A program made the translations under genes and the position numbers. Positions 1 to 7,166 of a stretch of 30,966 nucleotides of DNA are shown here, piece by piece. The stretch lies in NCBI GenBank assembly GCA_900545365.1, contig UQYL01000016.1, positions 1 to 30,966 on the forward strand, given 5' to 3'. The DNA is from an uncultured Dialister sp. GTDB taxonomy: Bacteria > Bacillota > Negativicutes > Veillonellales > Dialisteraceae. Position 1 is the stretch's first letter; each line of letters begins with the position of its first letter. The notes beneath the pieces are model-generated. The model was not told where the DNA came from and did no database searches. It saw only the letters and a list, made by a program, of their open reading frames with translations.

Positions 1-102
1 ACGCCCGCTCAGACAAGCGCTGCGGCTGACGCCACCGGCCGATTTTTCTCCCGCTCCGTGGGCACCGGGCGCAGACGGAATGGGCGGGGAGCTGCACCAG
101 TG
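1..102 (-). repeat. Dispersed repeat block L, inverted copy
   Basis: This stretch is the reverse complement of bases 7167-7268. I counted four mismatches and no gaps over 102 bases. A more diverged copy lies in direct orientation at about 594-688. The block is GC-rich with a short internal AT patch and has no convincing reading frame. The window begins inside it, so its left boundary is unknown. Bases 103-209 show nothing I can recognise. Confidence 0.85.
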
Positions 103-209
103 TTAGATGGAAGGTCCTCAGGCGGTGCGGACGCAGGCGGGTGAATGGGAAGTGTACGCAGGCAAGGAAATTCTTTTATAGGACTGTCGAAATGGATGGG
201 AACGCTAAG

Positions 210-427
210 AGTCAGAGTGAGTGGGCCCGGCGTCGGGGCCCGGCGACAGGAATTTTTCACCTGGCCGGCGGCCCCTTTTCTTTGCGACCTTTCTTTTCTG
301 GGCTGTGAAATGAAGTGACCATGGCATCACATGCCAAAAAGGCACGTTGCCGGGGGCTTCCCCGGCGGAAAGGGGAAGCTCCCGCGGCAGCGAAGGATGT
401 GGGCCTGCACCGCCTGTGCGCAGCGGG
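210..427 (+). repeat. Dispersed repeat element, copy A (partial)
   Basis: It shares a block order with copies at 594-900 and 7167-7540. First comes a GGCGGC-rich stretch, then a pyrimidine-rich stretch leading to TGAAATGAAG near 305-316, then a block at about 376-395 reading AGCTCCCGCGGCAGCGAAG, followed by a GC-rich terminal hairpin after ATGTGGGCC. The left block L is missing here in direct orientation. Small frames on both strands look like by-products of the repeat. Bases 428-593 contain further loosely similar GC-rich palindromic text and no gene. Confidence 0.6.
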
Positions 428-593
428 AAATGTCGCAATGTCGTCGGCACCGACAGGGCCGGAAAGAACAGCGTAGGGCTGTGCCCGCATCGTTAACTTC
501 CGGCAGGGGAGTATCCCAATGTCGCCCCGCATCGTGCAGGAATACAGTATGCCATTGAATGTGAGTCCTGCTCCGTCTGCGCAGCGCAGGGAA

Positions 594-900
594 GCGTTGG
601 TACAGCTCCCCGACCATTCCGTTGGAGACCGGCCCGCAGGGCAAAATTTTCATGGGCCGCCGTGAAGCCGGAGCGCCTGTCTGAGCGACCGCAGGGAGCG
701 AGTTGCGTGGAGGTAGGCGGCGCGGGGGAATTTTAGGTTGGAAACGTGGGTGGCTGTTCTTTCCTTTGCTTCGTTTCCTGACTGTCAGGACAGGAAGGAA
801 ATGAAGTCTCCAATGTGGCAGGATGCCATAGAAAGAGAATAGGAAAATGAAGCACTTACGGTAGCGAAGGATGTGCGCCCGCTCCGTGCGGGAACTACGA
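594..900 (+). repeat. Dispersed repeat element, copy B
   Basis: This is a direct but diverged copy of the element at 7167-7540. Shared landmarks in order are the left block beginning GCGTTGGTACAGCTCCCC (594), GGAGCGCCTGTCTGAGCG (about 670), GCGAGTTGCGTGGAGG (about 698), TTTGCTTCGTTTC (about 765), a short hairpin followed by AAATGAAG (near 800), and GTAGCGAAGGATGTG with a CCCGCTCCGTGCGGG hairpin (about 861-893). The hairpin before AAATGAAG differs in sequence from that in the other copy but is still an inverted repeat. Bases 901-1032 hold only the leader and ribosome binding site of the next gene. Confidence 0.7.
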
Positions 901-1032
901 TAAGAGCCGTTGATGAAGTGCGCACCACCTGCGAAGGGGAAGGGGGCGTCGGCGGTATTGCTCCCCGCCATCTTTCCGTTGCGCCCCGCATTCCTCCGGG
1001 GTAAGATAAATAGAAAATGAAGGAGGGATAGT

Positions 1033-2175
1033 ATGATTCAGGAAGAACGACTGAAACAGACATTCTGCGATCTCGTCCGCATCTACGCGCCCAGCGGCGA
1101 TGAATGCGCGGTGCGGGACTATCTGAAAATGCGTCTGAAAAAGATCGGCGCGCGGGTGACGGGAGACGGCGCCGGGGAAGCCTCCGGCGGGAAGTGCGGC
1201 AATCTCATCGCCGTATTCCCGGCGACGGCGGAAGGCATGCCTGGCATCGCCTTCACGGCGCACATGGACTGCGTGGAGAACTGCCGGGACATCGAGCCGG
1301 TGCTGGAAGACGGCGTATTCCGCTCGAAGGGGGACACCATCCTCGGCGGCGACGATAAGGCCGGTGTCGCGGCGATCGTGGAAGCGCTCACAGTGATGAA
1401 AGAGACCATGATCCCTCACGGGAAAGTGGAAGCCATTTTCACCGTGCAGGAAGAAACGAGCCTCGCCGGTTCCCGCCATTTCGACGGGAAGCATGCGGAA
1501 GGCATTGACTTCGGCTATGTCCTCGATGTGGACGGCGCGCCGGGGACGCTGGTCACGCAGGGGCCGGGAGAATACCAGGTGACCTGCACCATGCGCGGCC
1601 GGGCGGCCCATGCGGGCATCGCGCCGGAAAAGGGCGTGAACGCCGTGCGCATGGCGGCGCTCGCCATTTCCCGCATGCCCGACGGGCGTATCGACGAAGA
1701 AACGACCTGCAATACCGGCGTGATCGAAGGCGGCCGGGCTACGAATATCGTACCGGAGACGTGCTGTATCCATGCGGAAGCGCGGAGCCTGGATAAGGAA
1801 AAGCTTCTCGCCGTGGTGCGCGCCATGGAGGCGGCGCTCCGGAGCGTGGAAGACGATTTCCCTGAAGGACGGGCGGAAGTGGAGACGAAGGAACTCTACG
1901 AAGGATTCCGTATTCCCGAAGACCACGCGCTGGTGCGTCTCTTCCGGGCGGCGTGCGCGGAAAAGGGATTCCCCGTGCGCATCGGCAGGACAGGCGGCGG
2001 CAGTGACGCGAACTGGTTCCATAAGAACGCTTTCCCGTCGGCGCTCATCGGCGTGGGCATGACCGATTTCCACACGTCCGGCGAATCCCTTCGGGAGAAA
2101 GATCTCTGCGATACGGCGGAGCTGGTCTATGCCATCATCGAGGCGGGCGCGCATTTCGGAGCGCATGAAAAATAA
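1033..2175 (+). CDS. M20 family PepT-like metallopeptidase
   Basis: This is a cytosolic zinc-dependent aminopeptidase of the M20 clan, closest to the peptidase T-like subfamily that trims short peptides. The 380 residues match the usual length. Candidate metal ligands are His77 with Asp79 in the AHMD motif, Asp107/Asp108 in LGGDDKAG, the catalytic Glu-Glu pair at 140-141, Asp164/Asp166, and His347 in TDFHTSGE. The dimerisation domain lies roughly at residues 175-290. The ATG is fixed by AGGAGG six bases upstream (1021-1026). It stands alone between the repeat island and a terminator shared with convergent dinB. The exact peptide substrate cannot be read from sequence. Confidence 0.9.
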   Translation: MIQEERLKQTFCDLVRIYAPSGDECAVRDYLKMRLKKIGARVTGDGAGEASGGKCGNLIAVFPATAEGMPGIAFTAHMDCVENCRDIEPVLEDGVFRSKGDTILGGDDKAGVAAIVEALTVMKETMIPHGKVEAIFTVQEETSLAGSRHFDGKHAEGIDFGYVLDVDGAPGTLVTQGPGEYQVTCTMRGRAAHAGIAPEKGVNAVRMAALAISRMPDGRIDEETTCNTGVIEGGRATNIVPETCCIHAEARSLDKEKLLAVVRAMEAALRSVEDDFPEGRAEVETKELYEGFRIPEDHALVRLFRAACAEKGFPVRIGRTGGGSDANWFHKNAFPSALIGVGMTDFHTSGESLREKDLCDTAELVYAIIEAGAHFGAHEK

Positions 2176-2183
2176 GTCCAATA

Positions 2184-2215
2184 AAAAAGAGCGGCGTTTC
2201 ATGACGCCGCTTTTT
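2184..2215. terminator. Bidirectional intrinsic terminator
   Basis: A seven-base GC stem (AGCGGCG / CGCCGCT) with an eight-base loop is flanked by an A-run on the left and a T-run on the right. It can therefore end both the peptidase transcript and the convergent dinB transcript. Confidence 0.85.
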
Positions 2216-2238
2216 GCGTGCCGGAAATTCCGGCGGCT

Positions 2239-3399
2239 CTATTTTTTATTTTCTTCCAGATAAAAGCCTTTGCGGATGGCAGTCTCCCCGTACTTCTCCT
2301 GAATGGCATCCACCGCGCGGGCCGCTTTCCGCAGGGCCGTCCGCCGGTCTGGGAAAAGAGAAGGAGAATCGATCTCCGGCGAGAGATTCGAACAGGTCAC
2401 GCCGGTGAGGCGCACCGCTTCCGTCCGGGGAATGCGTTCCAGCAGCCGCAGCGCCGCTTCCTCGATATCTTCCTGCAAATTCGTCGCTTCCTCGAAAGAC
2501 AGGGAGCGCATCACCGTGAGGAATGACGAAAAGCGGACTTTCAGCGACACCGTGCGCGCGGCGAGATGTTTCTTCCGGAGCCGCCGCGCCACCACGTCGC
2601 TGTGAATGGCGATGCGCCGCCGGATCTCCGCCGTGTCGGTGAGATCGTGCTCATAGGTCTCCTCGTCGCCGATGGACTTCACCTCCCGCACGGGCCGCAC
2701 CGGCCTGTCATCAATGCCGTCGGCAAGCGCCCGGAGGAGCGCCGCCTGGCTGCCCACGGCCATTTCCACAGCGCCGGGAGCGGCCCGCTGGATATCGCCG
2801 ATGGTGCGGAATCCCGCCTCCGTGAGGCGCCGCTCCGTCGCCGCGCCCACGCCCCAGAGCCGCCGGATGGGGAGCGGCGCGAGGATCTCCTTCTCCCTGC
2901 CGTAAGGGATGATAGTGAGCCCGTCGGGCTTGTCCATATCGCTCGCCATTTTCGCGAGAAACTTATTCGGCGCGATGCCCGCCGAAGCGATAAGGCGGGT
3001 CTTCTCAAAAATTTCCGCCTTGATGGCCCGGCCGATCGCGCCCAGCGTGGGATACTGCTTTCCCATGCCGGTGATATCCATGAAGGCCTCATCCAGTGAG
3101 ATCGGCTCGATGGCCGCCGCGTAGTGGAGCATGATCTGATGAATCTCATCGGACGTCTTCTTATACAGCTCAAAATGAGGCTTCACGAAAATGCCCTCCG
3201 GGCAGAGCGCCCGCGCCCGGCTCATGGGCATGGCCGAATGGACGCCGTAGCGCCGCGCCTCGTAAGAAGCCGTGGACACCACGCCGCGCCCCGACAGGCC
3301 GCCCACGATGACCGGCTTTCCCTTCCACTCCGGATGCTCCCGCTGCTCGATGGAAGCGAAAAAAGCATCCATATCCACATGCATGATCCAGCGACGCAC
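2239..3399 (-). CDS. dinB: DNA polymerase IV (Y-family translesion polymerase)
   Basis: An error-prone polymerase that bypasses DNA lesions. The palm carries HVDMDAFFAS with metal ligand Asp9, and SLDEAF with Asp103/Glu104. The helix-hairpin-helix region (IRRLWGVGAATERRL) and a C-terminal little-finger domain follow. The 386-residue length is normal. The start used is GTG at 3399-3397, preceded by a GGAAGGGGGG purine run. The ATG at residue 6, directly before HVDMDAF, is a possible alternative. It is convergent with the upstream peptidase and divergent from the M18 aminopeptidase. No LexA-type operator is evident. Confidence 0.95.
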   Translation of the reverse strand: MRRWIMHVDMDAFFASIEQREHPEWKGKPVIVGGLSGRGVVSTASYEARRYGVHSAMPMSRARALCPEGIFVKPHFELYKKTSDEIHQIMLHYAAAIEPISLDEAFMDITGMGKQYPTLGAIGRAIKAEIFEKTRLIASAGIAPNKFLAKMASDMDKPDGLTIIPYGREKEILAPLPIRRLWGVGAATERRLTEAGFRTIGDIQRAAPGAVEMAVGSQAALLRALADGIDDRPVRPVREVKSIGDEETYEHDLTDTAEIRRRIAIHSDVVARRLRKKHLAARTVSLKVRFSSFLTVMRSLSFEEATNLQEDIEEAALRLLERIPRTEAVRLTGVTCSNLSPEIDSPSLFPDRRTALRKAARAVDAIQEKYGETAIRKGFYLEENKK

Positions 3400-3425
3400 A
3401 GCCGTTCCCCCCTTCCTTTTTCTCT

Positions 3426-3431
3426 ATTATA
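3426..3431 (-). promoter_or_regulatory. Candidate -10 box for dinB
   Basis: TATAAT on the minus strand lies about 27 bases upstream of the dinB GTG. I do not see a good -35 hexamer at standard spacing, so the call rests on the -10 match and its position. Confidence 0.4.
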
Positions 3432-3497
3432 CCATTGCGCCGGAGAAGAAATTGAGAAAGGTTTTCAGCGCCCCGTTTCAATTGCCGCGGCAGATGA

Positions 3498-3503
3498 TAT
3501 AAT
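3498..3503 (+). promoter_or_regulatory. Candidate -10 box for the M18 aminopeptidase
   Basis: A perfect TATAAT lies 43 bases upstream of the start codon at 3547. The best -35 at acceptable spacing is a weak TTTCAA at 3476-3481, 16 bases away. Confidence 0.45.
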
Positions 3504-3546
3504 AAAAATACCGGCGCAGAGCCGGAAAAGAAAAGGAGGACTACCA

Positions 3547-4917
3547 ATGGAAAGCTACAGCAGAACCAGATCTGTATGGCAGCGGGCAAGCGCCGAAGAA
3601 AGACAGCAGGCGCTGGACTACTGCGAAGGATATAAAACATTTCTCGACACCGCGCGCACCGAGCGCCTCGCCGTGACAGAGATCATCGCCCAGGCCGAAG
3701 CGCGGGGATTCCGCCCCCTCTATGAAATGACCGAACTGAAAGCGGGGGACAAAGTCTACTGGAATCAGAAAGGGAAATCCGTCATCCTCGCGGTCATCGG
3801 CGAAGAACCGGTGTCCGCCGGCATCAAGATCGTCGGCTCCCACATCGACGCGCCCCGCCTCGACCTGAAAGCCAATCCCGTCCACGAACAGGACGGCATC
3901 GTCTACTTCCGCACCCACTACTACGGGGGCATCAAGAAATACCAGTGGACCTGCACGCCCCTCGCCCTGTGCGGCGTCGTCTTCACGAAAGACGGGAAAA
4001 AAGTCGATATCAATATCGGCCTCAAAGACGATGATCCCATTTTCTACATCACCGACCTGCTCATCCACATGGCGCAGGACCAGATGAAAAAGACCCTCGC
4101 CGACGGCGTCACCGGCGAACAGCTCCAGGCCGTCATCGGCACGAACGCCGACGAAGGAGAAACGCCGAAAGAAGCGATCATGAAACTCCTGAAAGACGCC
4201 TACGGCATCGAAGAAGAAGACTTCGCCGCGGCGGAACTCGAACTCGTGCCCGCCATGAAGAGCCGCGACGTCGGATTCGACCGCTCCCTCATCGCCTCCT
4301 ACGGCCAGGACGACCGCGTCTGCTCCTACGCCAATATGAAAGCCATCTTCGACGCGAAGCCCGGCACGAAGACCCAGGCGGCGCTCCTCACCGACAAAGA
4401 AGAGATCGGCTCCTACGGCAATACGGGCATGGAATCCTCGTACTTCGTGAAATTCGTCATGAAACTCCTCGCCCTCCAGGGCCGCGGCGGGCTCCTCGAC
4501 TTCTACGAGGCCATGGAAGCCAGCGAAATGCTCTCCGCCGACGTGAACAGCTGCCTCGACCCGATGTTCGCGGAAGTCTCCGAAAAAGACAACTCCGCCC
4601 TCCTCGGCTACGGCATCTCCCTCACCAAGTACGGCGGCTCCCGCGGCAAAGCGGGCAGCAACGACGCCAACGCCGAATTCCTCCAGAAGATCCGCACCAT
4701 CTTCAACGAAGCCGGCGTAGCCTGGCAGATCGGCGAACTCGGCAAAGTCGACCAGGGCGGCGGCGGCACCATCGCCTTCATGATGGCCAACTGGGGCGCG
4801 GAAGTGGTGGACTGCGGCACAGCGATGCTCTCCATGCACGCGCCGTACGACCTCCTCTCCAAGGCGGATGCCTACGAGACGTACAAGGCGTACAAAGCCT
4901 TCTTTGAAAGTAAATAA
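3547..4917 (+). CDS. M18 family aminopeptidase
   Basis: A cytosolic dinuclear-zinc aminopeptidase that removes N-terminal residues from peptides; family members often prefer acidic residues. The 456 residues match the family. Zinc and catalytic motifs visible are GSHIDAPRLD (His99), TDKEEIGSYG (Glu285/Glu286) and SMHAPYD near the C-terminus (His431). The frame is open for more than 400 bases upstream, but the ATG at 3547 is chosen because AAGGAGG lies at 3533-3539, a TATAAT box lies just before that, and the conserved domain begins here. It is monocistronic, with a terminator right after it. Confidence 0.92.
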   Translation: MESYSRTRSVWQRASAEERQQALDYCEGYKTFLDTARTERLAVTEIIAQAEARGFRPLYEMTELKAGDKVYWNQKGKSVILAVIGEEPVSAGIKIVGSHIDAPRLDLKANPVHEQDGIVYFRTHYYGGIKKYQWTCTPLALCGVVFTKDGKKVDINIGLKDDDPIFYITDLLIHMAQDQMKKTLADGVTGEQLQAVIGTNADEGETPKEAIMKLLKDAYGIEEEDFAAAELELVPAMKSRDVGFDRSLIASYGQDDRVCSYANMKAIFDAKPGTKTQAALLTDKEEIGSYGNTGMESSYFVKFVMKLLALQGRGGLLDFYEAMEASEMLSADVNSCLDPMFAEVSEKDNSALLGYGISLTKYGGSRGKAGSNDANAEFLQKIRTIFNEAGVAWQIGELGKVDQGGGGTIAFMMANWGAEVVDCGTAMLSMHAPYDLLSKADAYETYKAYKAFFESK

Positions 4918-4928
4918 ATGGCACAATA

Positions 4929-4965
4929 AAAAGGCCGGCTCCCTTCAAGGAGGTCCGGTCTTTTT
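4929..4965. terminator. Bidirectional intrinsic terminator
   Basis: GGCCGG pairs with CCGGTC around a nested CTCC/GGAG stem. A T-run follows on the plus strand and an A-run precedes, so it can serve both the M18 gene and the convergent reductase gene. Confidence 0.8.
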
Positions 4966-4984
4966 GTGTGTCCGAGTTGCGGGC

Positions 4985-5530
4985 TCAGAGGGAGGCACCG
5001 AGGGCGCGGGCATCTTCGAGCTCCTTCCGTCCGGCGATGTCGCCGGGCTTCACCACGCCGCCGCAGAGGACTTTGCCCAGGCTCCGCCAGCCGATGTGTG
5101 CTTCGAGACGGTCGTACCACGTCTCCGGGTCGGTGAATTCATGACCTTCTGCCGCCATGAGGAGCACCGTGTCTTTCACAGGATTCGCGTAGTCCGGGGT
5201 GCATTCTGCCACGGTGAAGAGGCGGTCGAAGGCGGTCTTCAGCGTGCCGGAGATCGCCCAGTAGTACACCGGCGAAGCGAGGACCACCACGTCGGCTTCG
5301 CGGTAGGCGGGGTAGATCTCGTCCATGCCGTCGCGCTGCACGCACGGATGGGCCGGGTCTTTGCCGCCGCCCCAGCAGCCGCGGCAGGGATGGATGTCCA
5401 TGCCGGCGAGGAAAAATTCTTTCACTTCGTGGCCGGCGCTCTCCGCTCCTTCGCGGAAGGCTTTCGCGAGGAGGGACGTATTCCCCGTGCGGCGGGGACT
5501 GCCGTTCAGGATGATGATGCGCTTGCCCAT
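4985..5530 (-). CDS. Flavodoxin-fold NAD(P)H-dependent FMN reductase family protein
   Basis: A predicted cytosolic FMN-binding oxidoreductase of the NADPH-dependent FMN reductase / iron-sulfur flavoprotein-like group. The N-terminal phosphate-binding loop is NGSPRRTGNTS (residues 9-19), and a second FMN-contact region is ASPVYYWAISGTLK near residue 85-100. A Cys pair with spacing CRGCW near residue 49-52 resembles family members that bind metal or a cluster, but only this partial set is visible. It is the second gene of a two-gene unit, one base after the NTF2-like gene, and is divergent from an HxlR regulator, a common arrangement for quinone or electrophile stress reductases. The substrate is unknown. 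Confidence 0.85.
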   Translation of the reverse strand: MGKRIIILNGSPRRTGNTSLLAKAFREGAESAGHEVKEFFLAGMDIHPCRGCWGGGKDPAHPCVQRDGMDEIYPAYREADVVVLASPVYYWAISGTLKTAFDRLFTVAECTPDYANPVKDTVLLMAAEGHEFTDPETWYDRLEAHIGWRSLGKVLCGGVVKPGDIAGRKELEDARALGASL

Positions 5531-5531
5531 G

Positions 5532-5921
5532 TCAGCCCTCCTTCCGGATGGTGTCCGAATTCTGGTTGTACGCCTTGGCTACGCATTTCCACTGGCCGTC
5601 CATCTTCAGGAGGAGCAGCACGTCCGTGAAATCGATGCGGCCGCCCCAGCCCTCCTCAAGCACGCGCGCCACGGCGAGCGACTCTTCTACGAGGAGCACG
5701 TCCACGCGGGCCTTGAAATGGTCGCCGCCGGGGACGGTGTCCACATTGTGGTAGAACTGCTCGATAGAGCCGTGCTCCAGCCGGCCGTCGAGCCAGCCGA
5801 AGAGGACCGCGTCGTCTGTGAACAGCTCCTTCGCGTAGGCGCTGTTTCCTTCGGCGACGCTCCGCACGAATTTCATGGCCGCTTCCTGGACGGCTTCGTA
5901 TTCAGACAGTGGTGCTCTCAT
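5532..5921 (-). CDS. NTF2-like / SnoaL-like small protein
   Basis: 129 residues with the layout of the NTF2-like cone fold. An N-terminal helix with an AAMKFVRSVAEGN-type start is followed by a stretch around FTDDAVLFGW, and beta strands end in a KMDGQWKCVAKAYNQ motif typical of this superfamily (putative lumazine-binding or SnoaL-type proteins). No signal peptide is seen. It is the first gene of the minus-strand pair with the flavodoxin-fold reductase, whose start follows by one base, so the two are probably translated from one message. It may bind or process a small aromatic ligand; this is inference from the fold only. Confidence 0.7.
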   Translation of the reverse strand: MRAPLSEYEAVQEAAMKFVRSVAEGNSAYAKELFTDDAVLFGWLDGRLEHGSIEQFYHNVDTVPGGDHFKARVDVLLVEESLAVARVLEEGWGGRIDFTDVLLLLKMDGQWKCVAKAYNQNSDTIRKEG

Positions 5922-5951
5922 GATGATGCCTCCTTCAGGACAATGGGGACA

Positions 5952-5981
5952 TTGACGGGCGTCCCCGGTTTCTTCTATAAT
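5952..5981 (+). promoter_or_regulatory. Promoter for the HxlR regulator
   Basis: TTGACG (5952-5957), an 18-base spacer and TATAAT (5976-5981) form a strong sigma-70-type promoter reading toward the regulator. An inverted repeat, GGGGAC at 5945-5950 and GTCCCC at 5961-5966, straddles the -35 box. Confidence 0.75.
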
Positions 5982-6006
5982 CTTAGGAAAGAATAGATCA
6001 TCTCAC

Positions 6007-6033
6007 AAGTACGCACAATAAAGTGTGGTACTT
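6007..6033. promoter_or_regulatory. Candidate HxlR operator
   Basis: The inverted repeat AAGTAC-CACA / TGTG-GTACTT sits between the two divergent units, downstream of the predicted transcription start of the regulator gene. Binding here could block that transcript and also cover the minus-strand promoter region. HxlR-type regulators typically bind GTAC-containing palindromes in the gap next to their own gene. That this one binds here is inferred. Confidence 0.65.
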
Positions 6034-6062
6034 ACGAAAAGGAAAGCATAAAGGAGGCAGCC

Positions 6063-6395
6063 ATGGGGCAGCGGTGCATCGCCGACGAAAACCTGAAACA
6101 GACCGGATTCAGCTATACGCTCTCCCTCATCCAGGGGAAGTACAAGATGACCATCCTCTACACGCTCATGGAATTCGGCGTGGTGCGGTTCAATGAAATG
6201 AAGCGCTACATCGGGACCATTTCCTACAAGACCCTCAGCACCGCGCTCAAAGAGCTCGAAGCGGACGGCCTCGTGCACCGGGAAGAATACCCGCAGATCC
6301 CGCCGAAGGTGGAGTACAGCCTCACCGAGCGGGGCCGCTCCCTCATGCCCATCCTGGACGGCATGTGCGAATGGGGCGACCGCCACCGCCTTTGA
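6063..6395 (+). CDS. HxlR family winged-helix transcriptional regulator
   Basis: 110 residues, the normal size for a single-domain HxlR/MarR-like DNA-binding protein that acts as a dimer. Recognisable landmarks are TLSLIQGKYKMTILYTL, RFNEMKRYIGTISYKTLS (recognition-helix region, about residues 42-60), LKELEADGLVHREEYPQIPPKVEYSLTERG split across the wing, and the C-terminal helix. A single Cys near the N-terminus (CIADENLKQT) matches the position used for thiol sensing in some relatives such as YodB-type proteins. It is divergent from the NTF2-like/reductase pair and likely controls both sides. RBS AAGGAGG lies just before the ATG. Confidence 0.9.
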   Translation: MGQRCIADENLKQTGFSYTLSLIQGKYKMTILYTLMEFGVVRFNEMKRYIGTISYKTLSTALKELEADGLVHREEYPQIPPKVEYSLTERGRSLMPILDGMCEWGDRHRL

Positions 6396-6404
6396 ATGCC
6401 TTGC

Positions 6405-6420
6405 CGGGCGAGCTCGCCCG
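6405..6420. other. Perfect 16-base palindrome after the HxlR gene
   Basis: CGGGCGAGCTCGCCCG is a perfect palindrome ten bases after the stop codon. No T-run follows on either side, so it is either a weak or Rho-assisted terminator or a protein-binding site. Confidence 0.5.
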
Positions 6421-6447
6421 TGGTAAGATACAGGAAACAAATAAAAA

Positions 6448-6525
6448 TCCCTGCCGCCGGGTAGGGAAGAAGCGCTTTGCCGCGTATCGTCAGGCCATAG
6501 AAGATACGCGGCGGGGCGCTTTTTG
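6448..6525 (+). promoter_or_regulatory. Structured leader / transcription attenuator of the SMR exporter gene
   Basis: Two hairpins precede the exporter gene. The first (6448-6467) has an eight-pair stem TCCCTGCC/GGTAGGGA with a GCCG loop. The second (6471-6520) is a long stem, AGCGC plus GCCGCGTATC pairing with GATACGCGGC plus GGCGCT, followed by a T-run. It is a textbook terminator lying only 25 bases before the start codon of the gene it would control. Gdx-type exporters are often governed by guanidine riboswitches working by termination. I cannot assign this leader to a particular riboswitch class by eye. Confidence 0.6.
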
Positions 6526-6549
6526 TTTTTCAGAAAGGAGAAACAGCAT

Positions 6550-6870
6550 ATGATTTCCGCATGGCTCGATCTGCTCCTCGCAGGCATCCTCGAAGTCGTC
6601 TGGTCCACCTGCCTCAAAGAATCCCATGGCTTTTCCAGCCTGCCGTGGTCCGTGGCCACGATCGCCGGGATGCTCGCGAGCTTCTGGTTCCTCGCGCACG
6701 CCGTGAAAGTCCTGCCACTCGGCACATCCTACGTCATCTGGACCGGCATCGGCGCCGTGGGGGCCTTCCTCTGCGGCATCCTCATCTTCCACGAACCCGT
6801 CACCCTCCCGCGGTGCTTCTTCGCCGGCCTCCTCCTCTGCGGCATCATCGGCCTCAAGCTCACCGCCTGA
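6550..6870 (+). CDS. Small multidrug resistance exporter, Gdx/SugE-like
   Basis: A 106-residue inner-membrane protein with four transmembrane helices that works as an antiparallel dimer exchanging protons for a cation. The signature of the Gdx (guanidinium exporter, formerly SugE) subgroup is visible: EVVWSTCLKESHGF around the essential Glu in helix 1 (Glu14), the segment LPLGTSYVIWTGIGAVG, and the C-terminal GIIGLKLTA. The ATG at 6550 is preceded by AAAGGAG. An upstream in-frame start at 6523 lies inside the terminator T-run and is rejected. It is downstream of an attenuator-like leader. Guanidinium as substrate is inferred from subgroup membership. Confidence 0.88.
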   Translation: MISAWLDLLLAGILEVVWSTCLKESHGFSSLPWSVATIAGMLASFWFLAHAVKVLPLGTSYVIWTGIGAVGAFLCGILIFHEPVTLPRCFFAGLLLCGIIGLKLTA

Positions 6871-6925
6871 AAAAAAGGAGAACTCCAGCGCAAAATTCCC
6901 GCGGGCACGAGAGAATAGAATGTCC

Positions 6926-7124
6926 ATAAGGGAGCGCGCTTGCGCGCGGCACAAAATTCTCATGGGCATGAGTGGAAAGGAAATATTCTCATGTGGGCCC
7001 GCGTCCCATGAGAAATCACGCTGCTACAAGGGAGCCGCAAAGCGGCGACACAAATCTTCCACGGGCATGAGAGAAAGGGAACGTCCTCTATGTGGGCTCG
7101 CATCTGTATGAGAAAATACGTCCT
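6926..7124 (+). repeat. Two tandem copies of a ~100-base repeat
   Basis: Copy 1 starts near 6926 and copy 2 near 7025. Both run AAGGGAG, a short hairpin, CACAAA, GGGCATGAG, GGAA, ATGTGGG, then ATGAGAAA. The hairpin is GCGCGC/GCGCGC in copy 1 and GCCGC/GCGGC in copy 2, so pairing is kept while bases change. A partial third copy precedes at about 6880-6924 (CAAAATTCCCGCGGGCACGAG). No reading frame is convincing. The stretch belongs to the gene-free island 6871-7665. Confidence 0.75.
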
Positions 7125-7166
7125 CATACGGGATGTGCGTCCGCAAGGATGCACGACACAGACAAG

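Noticed and set aside
3541..4926. A 461-codon minus-strand frame across the M18 gene
   Set aside because: It is almost exactly antisense to a well-supported aminopeptidase and consists of a Val/Gly/Asp/Phe-biased sequence with no recognisable motif.
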